From the NCBI GenBank assembly GCA_964428055.1, contig CAYRWM010000030.1, positions 1 to 21,446 on the forward strand: 21,446 nucleotides of DNA, given 5' to 3'. The position numbers were made by a program, and so were the translations under genes. Position 1 is the first letter of the stretch; each line of letters begins with the position of its first letter. This DNA comes from CAYRWM01 sp964428055. GTDB taxonomy: Bacteria; Bacillota; Clostridia; Christensenellales; Christensenellaceae. The notes under the pieces are model-generated. The model did no database searches. It was not told the origin of the DNA and saw only the letters and a program-made list of their open reading frames with translations. Shown piece by piece: positions 7,475 to 14,726 of this stretch.

Positions 7475-8713
7475 ATGAAGATTACAGACCAGCAACTGGC
7501 TCTTGTAAACAAACAGATCGATGCGCTCAAAAGTGCCGGAAGCTTTTACGGAAAAAAGCTTGCTGAAGCGGGCGTTGGACATGTCAGCACGCCTGAAGAG
7601 TTCGAGTCACTGCCGTTCTCGGAAAAGGCGGACTTAAGGGACGCATATCCGCTCGGGCTCATGACCGCCCCCGACAGCGAGATAGTAAGGATACATTCAT
7701 CATCCGGTACAACGGGACTGCCCGTTATAATCCCGTACACGAAAAAGGACGTGGAAGACTGGGCAATCATGTTCGCCAGATGCTACGAGATGGCCGGCAT
7801 AACAAATAAGGACAGGATACAGATAACTCCCGGCTACGGCCTGTGGACAGCAGGCATAGGCTTCCAGGCGGGATGCGAGAGACTGGGAGCCATGGCTATA
7901 CCCATGGGCCCGGGCAACACAGAAAAACAGCTGCAGATGATGATGGACCTGAAATCGACCGTTATTACTTCGACATCATCCTACGCTCTGCTCCTCGCAG
8001 AAGAGATAGCGAAGAGAGGCATCAAGGACAAGATATGCCTTAAAAAAGGCGTTATAGGTTCCGAACGCTGGGGCGAAAAGATGAGAAAGCGCATTGCAGA
8101 TGAACTCGGAATTGAACTTTATGATATCTACGGACTGACCGAGATCTACGGCCCCGGCATCGGCATCAACTGCAAATATGATACCGGCATGCACTACTGG
8201 GACGACTATCTCTATATAGAGATAATCGACCCCGTGACATTAAAGCCCGTCCCGGACGGCGAAGAGGGAGAAGTAGTCATAACAACTCTTGTCAAGGAAG
8301 GCGCTCCGCTCATAAGATACAGAACGCACGACCTGTCCAAGATAATCCCGGGCGAATGCCCCTGCGGCAGCAAGTTCCCCAGACTCGGACAGATCAAGGG
8401 CCGTACGGACGACATGGTAAAGATCAAGGGCGTCAACGTGTTCCCGAGCCAGATAGAGGAAGTACTCTCGGAGATCAAAGACGCTTCTTCAGAATATCAG
8501 ATAAGGATATCGCATCTTGACGGCAAAGACAGCATGAGGCTTTATGTTGAAGCAGTCAGCGGAAGAGTTGATTTCGCAGATCTTGCGAAAGAGATAACCG
8601 AAAAAGTCAAGGGAAAACTCGGCTTCACACCTATAGTCAAGATAGTCGAACTCGGCATGCTCCCGAGGAGCGAAAAGAAATCCAAGAGGGTCATCGACGA
8701 GAGATACCAGTAA
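7475..8713 (+). CDS. paaK: Phenylacetate-CoA ligase family protein, copy 1
   Basis: 412-aa AMP-forming acyl-CoA ligase of the PaaK family, interconverting aryl-acetate and aryl-acetyl-CoA. The P-loop SSSGTTG is at 75-81, followed by YDIYGLTEIYGPG (A5), RYRTHD and TDDMVKIKGVNVFPSQIE (hinge and C-terminal domain), with a final SKRVID segment carrying the catalytic-type Lys. GGAGG precedes the ATG at 7475; the longer frame overlapping iorB has no ribosome site. Placement directly behind iorAB, as in several anaerobes and archaea, suggests it acts on the IorAB product or re-activates excreted aryl acids. Specificity (phenyl-, hydroxyphenyl- or indole-acetate) is not resolvable. A second copy lies at 17483-18784. 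Confidence 0.9.
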   Translation: MKITDQQLALVNKQIDALKSAGSFYGKKLAEAGVGHVSTPEEFESLPFSEKADLRDAYPLGLMTAPDSEIVRIHSSSGTTGLPVIIPYTKKDVEDWAIMFARCYEMAGITNKDRIQITPGYGLWTAGIGFQAGCERLGAMAIPMGPGNTEKQLQMMMDLKSTVITSTSSYALLLAEEIAKRGIKDKICLKKGVIGSERWGEKMRKRIADELGIELYDIYGLTEIYGPGIGINCKYDTGMHYWDDYLYIEIIDPVTLKPVPDGEEGEVVITTLVKEGAPLIRYRTHDLSKIIPGECPCGSKFPRLGQIKGRTDDMVKIKGVNVFPSQIEEVLSEIKDASSEYQIRISHLDGKDSMRLYVEAVSGRVDFADLAKEITEKVKGKLGFTPIVKIVELGMLPRSEKKSKRVIDERYQ

Positions 8714-8723
8714 ACAAAAAAAG

Positions 8724-8752
8724 AAAGGATGCTTTGCAGCATCCTTTTTTTT
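8724..8752. terminator. Bidirectional intrinsic terminator between paaK1 and the DNA methyltransferase
   Basis: A perfect 10-bp stem (AAAGGATGCT / AGCATCCTTT) surrounds a TTGC loop, with 8 T after it on the plus strand and a T-rich tract after it on the minus strand. It ends the iorAB-paaK1 operon and the convergent metY-to-methyltransferase operon. The methyltransferase stop codon (8751-8753) touches the T-run. Confidence 0.93.
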
Positions 8753-9668
8753 ACGGTCTTGAGTTCCTCTCCCAGAATATCCCGTCGGAATATCCCTGTA
8801 TGGAACTGTCTTCACGGGCCATCTCCAGCCTCTTCTGCGCCCAGACGCAGTACTGTTCTTCCTTTTCAACACCCGTATAATGCCGGCCTAGCTTCATGGC
8901 CGCAACGACGGTGCTGCCCGAGCCGAGAAACGGATCGAAGACAGTGTCTCCGGGAGAAGAACTCGCGAGTATGAGCTTCGCCAGCAGTTTCTCGGGCTTC
9001 TGAGTCGGATGGGGAGTGTTCTCCTTCATGGACCAGTACGGAACAGTTATATCATCCCAGAAATTGGAAGGGCATGTATCCCTGTATCTGCCGTCGGGCG
9101 AATCCACCCAGTCCTTTGGCATCCCGTTCTCCCTGTAAGGAGCTATGACCTTACGCCTTATCTTTACATCACCGGTATTGAAAACATAATCGTCGGACAC
9201 GGTTGCGAACCATATATCCTCCATGGAATTCTTCCAGTTGCTCTTTGCGCCCCGGCCCTTCTCTCTCTGCCATGTTATTCGGTTCCTTATCTTAAAATGC
9301 CGTTTTAAGACGGAATAAACCGCATTGCTGGACTTCCAGTCACAGCAGACATATATCGTCGCAGTATCCTTCATGAAAGGCCTTATGAGCTTTACCCAGC
9401 TTTCCGTATATGCCCCGTACTCATCGTCATCCATTCGGCTGAATTTTGCACTGGAAAAAGTTTTGTCGAGATTATACGGAGGGTCCGCTATGACGAGGTC
9501 GGCAAAACCCGAAGGGAGCAGAGACGCAGCCTTAAAAAAATCGCCACGGATAACCCGGTCCTTTATCTGGTCCTTTCTCACAGCATCCTTAAGAGTCAGA
9601 CACCTGTCTAGATACTCTTTCCCGTCTTTCACCGACAGATCTATGGTTTTGTTCCTGGGCGCTTTCAT
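8751..9668 (-). CDS. Orphan beta-class DNA methyltransferase (adenine-N6 or cytosine-N4)
   Basis: 305-aa SAM-dependent DNA methyltransferase with beta-class motif order: catalytic DPPYN (62-66) first, then PHPTQKP (219-225), then the SAM motif DPFLGSGS (245-252). DPPY favours N6-adenine methylation (N4-cytosine enzymes usually have SPPY). The target-recognition region lies between (about 80-215) and cannot be decoded from sequence. No restriction endonuclease or specificity gene is adjacent, so it behaves as a solitary methylase, possibly epigenetic. AAGGA precedes the ATG. It is the last gene on the minus-strand sulfur transcript, 57 nt after rrf2 with a weak hairpin between, and stops inside a strong terminator. 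Length and motifs look complete. Confidence 0.88.
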   Translation of the reverse strand: MKAPRNKTIDLSVKDGKEYLDRCLTLKDAVRKDQIKDRVIRGDFFKAASLLPSGFADLVIADPPYNLDKTFSSAKFSRMDDDEYGAYTESWVKLIRPFMKDTATIYVCCDWKSSNAVYSVLKRHFKIRNRITWQREKGRGAKSNWKNSMEDIWFATVSDDYVFNTGDVKIRRKVIAPYRENGMPKDWVDSPDGRYRDTCPSNFWDDITVPYWSMKENTPHPTQKPEKLLAKLILASSSPGDTVFDPFLGSGSTVVAAMKLGRHYTGVEKEEQYCVWAQKRLEMAREDSSIQGYSDGIFWERNSRP

Positions 9669-9699
9669 ATCCGGTCCTTAAATCCTTTAAAACTTGAAA

Positions 9700-9714
9700 A
9701 GGGCCTGAAGCCCT
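9700..9714 (-). terminator. Weak hairpin between rrf2 and the methyltransferase
   Basis: A 5-bp GC-rich stem (AGGGC / GCCCT) with a 5-nt loop is followed on the minus strand by TTTTC. It could partly reduce read-through from rrf2 into the methyltransferase. It is too short to call a full terminator. Confidence 0.35.
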
Positions 9715-9725
9715 CTTCTTTTTCA

Positions 9726-10154
9726 TTATATCACATAATCCTCGAAATTAGGATCTCTCTTCATAAGATCGGCAATCGTTATGCCGCTGAAGAATTCCCT
9801 TGTCATATCATAGTAATCCTTCCACATGCCGAGAGTCTTGCATGAAGGCGCTCTTCCGCACGCCTTGCCGTTCTTTTCAATGCATGAGACCGGAGCCAGG
9901 CTCCCTTCCATAATATTAAGGATCTCCCATACCGTGTAATCTTCAGGCGCACCTGCAAGACGGTATCCTCCGCCCTTGCCGTGCACACCCTCCAGTATGC
10001 CGTGTTCCTTGAGCGGCGGGATCAGCCTTTCAAGATACTTAAGCGGCAGATCCTGTCTTTCCGCAACGCTCTTCATCGGGATATATCCGCCGTTGTTATG
10101 TTCCGCAAGATCTATGAGCATCCTCAGCGCGTACCTTCCCTTAGTAGAAATCAT
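9726..10154 (-). CDS. Rrf2-family transcriptional regulator with three-Cys motif
   Basis: 142-aa winged-helix repressor of the Rrf2 family (IscR/NsrR/CymR). The N-terminus MISTKGRYALRMLIDLAEH and the wing segment HGKGGGYRLA are diagnostic. Cys91, Cys99 and Cys105 lie where IscR and NsrR bind an Fe-S cluster, so Fe-S or redox sensing is plausible; Bacillus CymR lacks such a set. It starts 4 nt after pdxK and therefore belongs to the sulfur-amino-acid operon, whose promoter carries a 23-bp dyad that it may bind. The target and ligand are inferred. By location a CymR-like cysteine regulator is the leading idea, with IscR-like Fe-S control the alternative. Confidence 0.88.
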   Translation of the reverse strand: MISTKGRYALRMLIDLAEHNNGGYIPMKSVAERQDLPLKYLERLIPPLKEHGILEGVHGKGGGYRLAGAPEDYTVWEILNIMEGSLAPVSCIEKNGKACGRAPSCKTLGMWKDYYDMTREFFSGITIADLMKRDPNFEDYVI

Positions 10155-10158
10155 ATGA

Positions 10159-10995
10159 TCAGTCCTCTCTGAGCTCCTCTATGAGCCGGCCAAGCGCCGT
10201 CTCAAACTTAACCCCGTACCAGTGGCTGCTGTCACCCACTGTATTCTCTATGCAGCTCACGGTATAGTCTGCAGCAATCCTCGCGGAATCATATGCCGAC
10301 CTTCCGTGCATATATGCACCCGTGAAAGCAGAAGCATACACATCGCCGGTACCGTGGCATCCCTTTTCGATGAGCTTATGTCTGTAATACTTAAAGCCAT
10401 CCTTATCGCTGACCACAACACCGGTGGTCGCATCATCATAGCTTACTCCTGTAAGGACCAGAGTCCCGTCTGCCTTTTCCGCCGCCAAAGCGACCAGCCC
10501 CTTTATGTAGTCCTCGTCATAAGAATCCCTGTAGGGCGCATCCACCAGCAGACAGAGCTCTGTTATGTTGGGCAGCATTATATCCGCGCTGAACGCGAGG
10601 TCCTTCATGGCCTCGACATATTCCCCGTCGAACGCGGGATACAGCTTTCCGTTGTCAGCCATCGCGGGATCGACTATAACGGTACCGCCATCCGCAAGGA
10701 GCGAACCTATAATATCCTTTACGTAATCGATCTGTTTGGTGCTCCCGAGATACCCTGTGTATATGCAGTCGAACTTTATCCCTTCGCTGATCCAGTGTTT
10801 CTCTATCGCGGGAAAATCATCGGTCAGGTCTCTGAAAGTGTACCCGCTGAACCCCGCCGTGTGCGTGGAAAGCACAGCTGAAGGGAGTATGCAGGTTTCA
10901 ATCCCGCATGCCGACAGTATCGGCAGCGCGACTGTGAGGGAACACTGTCCCACACATGATATATCCTGTATAGTAAGTATCTTTTTGTATGACAT
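10159..10995 (-). CDS. pdxK: Pyridoxal/pyridoxamine kinase
   Basis: 278-aa ribokinase-fold kinase that phosphorylates pyridoxal, pyridoxine or pyridoxamine to make or salvage PLP. The family start KKILTIQDISCVGQCSLTVA, the substrate-loop segment STHTAGFSGYTFRDL (43-57) and the anion-hole motif HGTGDVYASAF with catalytic Asp218 are all present, and length is normal. It lies 44 nt after patB and 4 nt before rrf2. The ribosome site is weak (AAAGG about 14 nt upstream), which may keep its level low relative to the enzymes. Its co-transcription with three PLP enzymes (MetY, CysK, PatB) suggests matched cofactor supply. Confidence 0.92.
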   Translation of the reverse strand: MSYKKILTIQDISCVGQCSLTVALPILSACGIETCILPSAVLSTHTAGFSGYTFRDLTDDFPAIEKHWISEGIKFDCIYTGYLGSTKQIDYVKDIIGSLLADGGTVIVDPAMADNGKLYPAFDGEYVEAMKDLAFSADIMLPNITELCLLVDAPYRDSYDEDYIKGLVALAAEKADGTLVLTGVSYDDATTGVVVSDKDGFKYYRHKLIEKGCHGTGDVYASAFTGAYMHGRSAYDSARIAADYTVSCIENTVGDSSHWYGVKFETALGRLIEELRED

Positions 10996-11039
10996 CTTTG
11001 TCTTAATTACCTTTCTGAACTATAAACATACAACTGATA

Positions 11040-12206
11040 TTATACACGCGCGAGAGCATTCTGTATACGCTCCAGCGCTTCTCTCAAGACTGATTCGGGA
11101 CACGCGATGTTCATCCTTACATATCCTTCGCCGCCCTGTCCGAAAACGGAGCCCTCATGCAGCCAAACGCTGCTCTCTTCCAGTATCTTTCCCGCCGGAG
11201 TCTTCAACCCGAGAGCCCTCATATCGATCCACGAAAGATAAGTCCCTTCCTGCCTTATATGGGGAAACTCCCCGTCCTGCGGGAAATACTCTTCCAGTAT
11301 CCTCACATTCCCTTTAAGATAATCCAGAAGAGCGTCCAGCCATTCAGTTCCTTTTTCATATGCCGCTTCAGACGCAGCCTCCGCAAATATGTTTATGTTC
11401 CAGAACGATGCAGCCGCCAGTTCCTTTTTTATAAGGCTGCTTATACCTCTGTCTCCTGAGACCATGCCGGCGACGTTAAGACCGGGTATATTGAAGGTCT
11501 TGGTCGGCGATACGCATGTTACGGTAATGCTATCCGCTTCGTCTGAGAGCGAGGCGAGCGGTATGTGGCTGCCTTCCAGTATGAAATCCGAATGTATCTC
11601 ATCGGATATGATCCTGACACCCTCATTGGAGCACAGGGACACGAGACGCTCAAGCTCCTGCCTCTTCCATACACGTCCGACCGGGTTGTGGGGAGAGCAG
11701 AAGAGCAGCAGTCTCACGTCATTCTCTCTTATCTTTTTTTCGGCATCGTCAAAATCGATCACATAGGAGATCCCGTCGCGTCTGAGTTCGCTTATAACGG
11801 GCACGCGGCCGTTGTCCCTGATCACATTCAGAAAAGGATAGTATACGGGCTGGAATATCATGACATGCTCGCCCTTTTCGGTAAGAGCTCTTATCGCCGC
11901 GGCCGCGGCATACATGACTCCGGGAGTCCTGAATATGCGCCCTTCGGGCATATCCCATCCCATTCTGTCCTTATACCACTTCCTGATTTTAAGGTCGAAC
12001 CTGTCTCCGGCATTCTCATAACCGTAGATCCCCTTTTTTGCCGCACAGACAAGAGCCTCCTCCACGGCGGGAGGAGACTTGAAGTCCATATCCGCGACCC
12101 ACATGGGTATAATGTCCTTATCGGAGGCTGCAGGGCCGGAATTGTATTTAACCGAATCAGATCCGCGTCTGTCGTATACTGTGTCGAAAAATTCTCTGCC
12201 GATCAA
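11040..12206 (-). CDS. patB: MalY/PatB-family cystathionine beta-lyase / C-S lyase
   Basis: 388-aa fold-type I PLP enzyme that cleaves cystathionine to homocysteine, pyruvate and ammonia, or more generally acts as a cysteine-S-conjugate lyase. FDTVYDRRGSDSVKYN and IPMWVADMDF are hallmarks of the MalY/PatB group. PLP contacts are visible: Asn174 (SPHNPVGRVW), Asp202 (SDEIHSD) and the Schiff-base Lys236 (SPTKTFNIPG). The start is a TTG at 12206, because the conserved N-terminal segment lies upstream of the first in-frame ATG (residue 35). The ribosome site is weak (AAAGAGAAG), consistent with coupling to cysK, whose stop is 16 nt upstream. Desulfhydration of cysteine or homocysteine is also possible. 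Confidence 0.9.
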   Translation of the reverse strand: MIGREFFDTVYDRRGSDSVKYNSGPAASDKDIIPMWVADMDFKSPPAVEEALVCAAKKGIYGYENAGDRFDLKIRKWYKDRMGWDMPEGRIFRTPGVMYAAAAAIRALTEKGEHVMIFQPVYYPFLNVIRDNGRVPVISELRRDGISYVIDFDDAEKKIRENDVRLLLFCSPHNPVGRVWKRQELERLVSLCSNEGVRIISDEIHSDFILEGSHIPLASLSDEADSITVTCVSPTKTFNIPGLNVAGMVSGDRGISSLIKKELAAASFWNINIFAEAASEAAYEKGTEWLDALLDYLKGNVRILEEYFPQDGEFPHIRQEGTYLSWIDMRALGLKTPAGKILEESSVWLHEGSVFGQGGEGYVRMNIACPESVLREALERIQNALARV

Positions 12207-12222
12207 TTTCTTCTCTTTCTTT

Positions 12223-13155
12223 TTAGTCCGCGAAGAGAGGCGTTGACAGATATCTGTCGCCCGTATCGGGAAGGAGGACCACTATGGTCTTGCCTTCATT
12301 TTCGGGTCTCTTCGCAAGTTCGATAGCGGCAAATGCAGCGGCGCCTGAAGAGATACCTACCAGTACGCCTTCCTTCTTGCCTATCAGTTTGCCCGTAGCG
12401 AAAGCGTCATCGTTCTCCACGGGGATGATCTCATCATAAACGGAAGTGTTCAGAACATCCGGAACAAATCCTGCGCCTATGCCCTGTATCTTATGCGGGC
12501 CGGCGTTGCCTGTTGATAGAACAGGTGATGAGGCAGGCTCTACGGCCACGATTTTAACGTCCGCTTTCTGTTCCTTAAGGAATTCACCGACGCCTGTTAC
12601 GGTGCCGCCGGTACCTACGCCGGCAACGAAGATATCAACTTCGCCGTCCGTATCGGCATAGATCTCGGGACCTGTGGTCGATTTGTGGGCTGCCGGGTTC
12701 GCGGGATTCACGAACTGACCGGGAATGAAGCTTCCCTCTATGCTGTCCGCAAGTTCCTGAGCCTTTGCTATGGCACCCTTCATACCTTTGGCACCCTCTG
12801 TCAGAACAAGCTCCGCACCGTAGGCTTTCATGAGCTGTCTTCTCTCGACAGACATCGTCTCGGGCATGACTATTATGATCTTGTAGCCCTTTGCCGCCGC
12901 AACGGCCGCCAGGCCGATACCTGTGTTTCCTGATGTGGGCTCGATTATGACAGAACCTGGCTTTAATGCACCGGATGCTTCCGCATCGTCTATCATGGCT
13001 TTCGCGATACGGTCCTTAACGCTTCCTGCCGGGTTGAAGTATTCAAGCTTGGCCAGGATCTTTGCCTTAAGGCCGAATTCTTTTTCTATATGTACCAGTT
13101 CGAGAAGAGGTGTTCCTCCTATAAGCTGATCTGCTGAAGTATATATCTTTGACAT
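12223..13155 (-). CDS. cysK: Cysteine synthase (O-acetylserine sulfhydrylase A)
   Basis: 310-aa fold-type II PLP enzyme that makes cysteine from O-acetylserine and sulfide. The PLP lysine is Lys47 in NPAGSVKDR, the substrate loop TSGNTG is at 74-79, the phosphate-binding GTGGT is at 181-185, and ISSGAA near the C-terminus completes the site. Length is normal. AAAGGAG precedes the ATG. It lies 34 nt after metY and 16 nt before patB in the same operon, giving direct sulfhydrylation to cysteine next to O-acetylhomoserine sulfhydrylation. In other Firmicutes CysK also modulates CymR; whether it does so here with the Rrf2 protein is speculation. Confidence 0.96.
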   Translation of the reverse strand: MSKIYTSADQLIGGTPLLELVHIEKEFGLKAKILAKLEYFNPAGSVKDRIAKAMIDDAEASGALKPGSVIIEPTSGNTGIGLAAVAAAKGYKIIIVMPETMSVERRQLMKAYGAELVLTEGAKGMKGAIAKAQELADSIEGSFIPGQFVNPANPAAHKSTTGPEIYADTDGEVDIFVAGVGTGGTVTGVGEFLKEQKADVKIVAVEPASSPVLSTGNAGPHKIQGIGAGFVPDVLNTSVYDEIIPVENDDAFATGKLIGKKEGVLVGISSGAAAFAAIELAKRPENEGKTIVVLLPDTGDRYLSTPLFAD

Positions 13156-13189
13156 TTTTTATCTCCTTTATAAATCCTTAAATCTTTTT

Positions 13190-14470
13190 TTATACTGCCG
13201 CGAATCCGTTTTCAAGATCCGCTATTATATCGTCTATATGCTCTGTTCCTATCGAGAGCCTTACCGTGCTCTGCGATATTCCCTGATCCGCGAGTTCTTC
13301 ATCCGACAACTGCGAATGAGTCGTTGTCGCGGGATGTATCACCAGAGACTTGACGTCCGCCACGTTTGCCAGCAGCGAGAATATCTTCAGGTTGTCTATG
13401 AACCTGAAAGCTTCATCTTTGCCGCCCTTGATGTCAAACGTAAATATGCTTGCTCCGCCGTTCGGGAAGTACTTGTTGTAAAGGGCATTGTCCGGATGAT
13501 CAGGCAGCGACGGATGATTGATCTTCGCGACCTTGGGATGATTCTTCAGGAAGTCAATGACCTTCTTTGTGTTCTCGACATGTCTTTCCAGTCTGAGTGA
13601 CAGCGTCTCCGTGCCCTGCAGGAGCAGGAATGCCGCAAACGGTGATATCGTTGCGCCTTCGTCACGGAGCAGTATCGCTCTTATATACGTTACGAAAGCA
13701 GCGGGGCCGACCGCATCCGCGAAGGATACGCCGTGGTAGCTCGGGTTGGGAGCTGCTATGGGAGCGTATTTGCCGCTGGCCTTCCAGTCGAACTTGCCGC
13801 TGTCGACTATGATGCCGCCGAGGGTCGTTCCGTGTCCGCCGATGAACTTTGTTGCGCTGTGCACCACTATATCCGCACCGTGTTCGATCGGTCTTATGAG
13901 ATAAGGTGTGCCGAATGTGTTGTCTATAACGAGCGGCAGTCCGTGTCTGTGTGCGATCTCGGCTGCTGCGTCGATATCCGGTATATCGCTGTTCGGATTG
14001 CCCAGCGTCTCAAGGTATACGGCCTTGGTCTTGTCGTCTATTGCATTTTCGATCTCATCAAGATTATGTGCATCCACAAACTTTGCAGTAACACCATAGA
14101 GCGGAAGTGTGTGTGCGAAGAGATTGTAAGTGCCGCCGTAGATCGTCTTCTGAGCTACTATGTTCTCACCCGCACCGGCGAGCGCCTGGATCGTGTATGT
14201 GATGGCGGCTGCGCCTGATGCCAGCGCCAGTCCGGCTACACCGCCCTCAAGAGCTGCTATCCTCTTCTCGAGGACTTCCTGTGTGCTGTTCGTGAGCCTT
14301 CCGTATATATTGCCCGGATCCGCCAGGCCGAATCTTGCGGCTGCATGTGCCGAATCATGAAATACATATGAAGTTGTAGCATAAATGGGCACTGCCCTTG
14401 AATCCGTTACGGGATCCGGTTCTTCCTGACCTACATGAAGCTGCAGGGTCTCAAATCTATATTCTGACAT
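13190..14470 (-). CDS. metY: O-acetyl-L-homoserine sulfhydrylase (Cys/Met metabolism PLP enzyme)
   Basis: 426-aa PLP enzyme that forms homocysteine from O-acetylhomoserine and sulfide, often annotated O-acetylhomoserine aminocarboxypropyltransferase/cysteine synthase. The N-terminus FETLQLHVGQEEPDPVTDSR and the later GGHGTTLGG are typical of MetY as distinct from the shorter MetB/MetC proteins, and 426 aa is the usual MetY length. The PLP lysine is Lys208 (HSATKFIGGHG). It is the first structural gene of the sulfur operon, preceded by a 16-codon leader ORF, a dyad and a strong promoter. AAAGGA lies about 10 nt before the ATG. No S-box or T-box is visible in the leader. Confidence 0.94.
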   Translation of the reverse strand: MSEYRFETLQLHVGQEEPDPVTDSRAVPIYATTSYVFHDSAHAAARFGLADPGNIYGRLTNSTQEVLEKRIAALEGGVAGLALASGAAAITYTIQALAGAGENIVAQKTIYGGTYNLFAHTLPLYGVTAKFVDAHNLDEIENAIDDKTKAVYLETLGNPNSDIPDIDAAAEIAHRHGLPLVIDNTFGTPYLIRPIEHGADIVVHSATKFIGGHGTTLGGIIVDSGKFDWKASGKYAPIAAPNPSYHGVSFADAVGPAAFVTYIRAILLRDEGATISPFAAFLLLQGTETLSLRLERHVENTKKVIDFLKNHPKVAKINHPSLPDHPDNALYNKYFPNGGASIFTFDIKGGKDEAFRFIDNLKIFSLLANVADVKSLVIHPATTTHSQLSDEELADQGISQSTVRLSIGTEHIDDIIADLENGFAAV

Positions 14471-14506
14471 TTTCGTTATTTCCTTTCAAATTGATTGTTT
14501 CTTTTA

Positions 14507-14557
14507 TTATGCGGAGATCCTACAGTACATGTCCTCCACAGTATATAACCTTTTCAT
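14507..14557 (-). CDS. Putative leader peptide ahead of metY (16 aa)
   Basis: A 17-codon frame encoding MKRLYTVEDMYCRISA lies between the predicted start site and metY, with a good ribosome site (GAGGAAATCAGT, then ATG) and a TAA stop 36 nt before metY. It contains one Cys and two Met codons. No convincing attenuator hairpin with a U-run follows, so any regulation would be by coupling, ribosome stalling or Rho. It could also be a tiny functional protein. I do not recognise the peptide. Confidence 0.5.
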   Translation of the reverse strand: MKRLYTVEDMYCRISA

Positions 14558-14582
14558 ACTGATTTCCTCTTGCATTCTATTT

Positions 14583-14605
14583 ACCAACCTACCAAGTAGG
14601 TTAGT
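14583..14605 (-). promoter_or_regulatory. 23-bp dyad at the metY transcription start (candidate operator)
   Basis: Arms ACTAACCTAC and GTAGGTTGGT (9 of 10 pairs match, 7 inner pairs perfect) flank TTG on the minus strand. The predicted start site (about 14602) falls within it. It is well placed for a repressor; the Rrf2 regulator of the same operon is the best local candidate. In RNA the same arms could form a 10-bp 5' stem. Confidence 0.65.
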
Positions 14606-14608
14606 TCC

Positions 14609-14637
14609 ATATTAACATCGTCTTTATACCCTGTCAA
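14609..14637 (-). promoter_or_regulatory. Promoter of the metY-cysK-patB-pdxK-rrf2 operon
   Basis: A perfect -35 TTGACA (14637-14632), 17-bp spacer and -10 TAATAT (14614-14609) on the minus strand. The promoter is strong by sequence, so regulation is likely negative. Confidence 0.85.
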
Positions 14638-14659
14638 CACTTTTTTTCTATTTTTTTTC

Positions 14660-14688
14660 AAAAAAAAGACATATCCTTAAGATATGCC
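14660..14688 (-). terminator. Intrinsic terminator after ohrR
   Basis: On the minus strand GGCATATC and GATATGTC pair (8 bp including one G-U) around TTAAG, followed by 8 T. It separates the peroxide operon from the metY promoter 22 bp further on. Confidence 0.88.
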
Positions 14689-14694
14689 TCTTTT

Positions 14695-14726
14695 CAGTTG
14701 TTCAGTTGTTCAGTCGGTCAGTCCGC
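14695..14726. repeat. Short 8-bp tandem repeat at the ohrR 3' end
   Basis: Reading the plus strand: CAGTTGTT, CAGTTGTT, CAGTCGGT, CAGTCCGC. There are two exact and two decayed copies spanning the ohrR stop codon. It looks like replication slippage. Confidence 0.6.

Noticed and set aside
10222..10881. 219-codon plus-strand frame over pdxK
   Set aside because: Antisense to a complete kinase gene and without a start context.
11565..12326. 253-codon plus-strand frame over patB
   Set aside because: Antisense to patB, which shows all PLP-enzyme motifs; low-complexity shadow translation.
13156..13189. Internal terminator between metY and cysK
   Set aside because: The gap is AT-rich but has no stem; it is treated as an operon junction.
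14471..14660. SAM (S-box) riboswitch or T-box ahead of metY
   Set aside because: The leader is short and contains none of the conserved riboswitch or T-box elements; only the dyad and the small ORF are seen.
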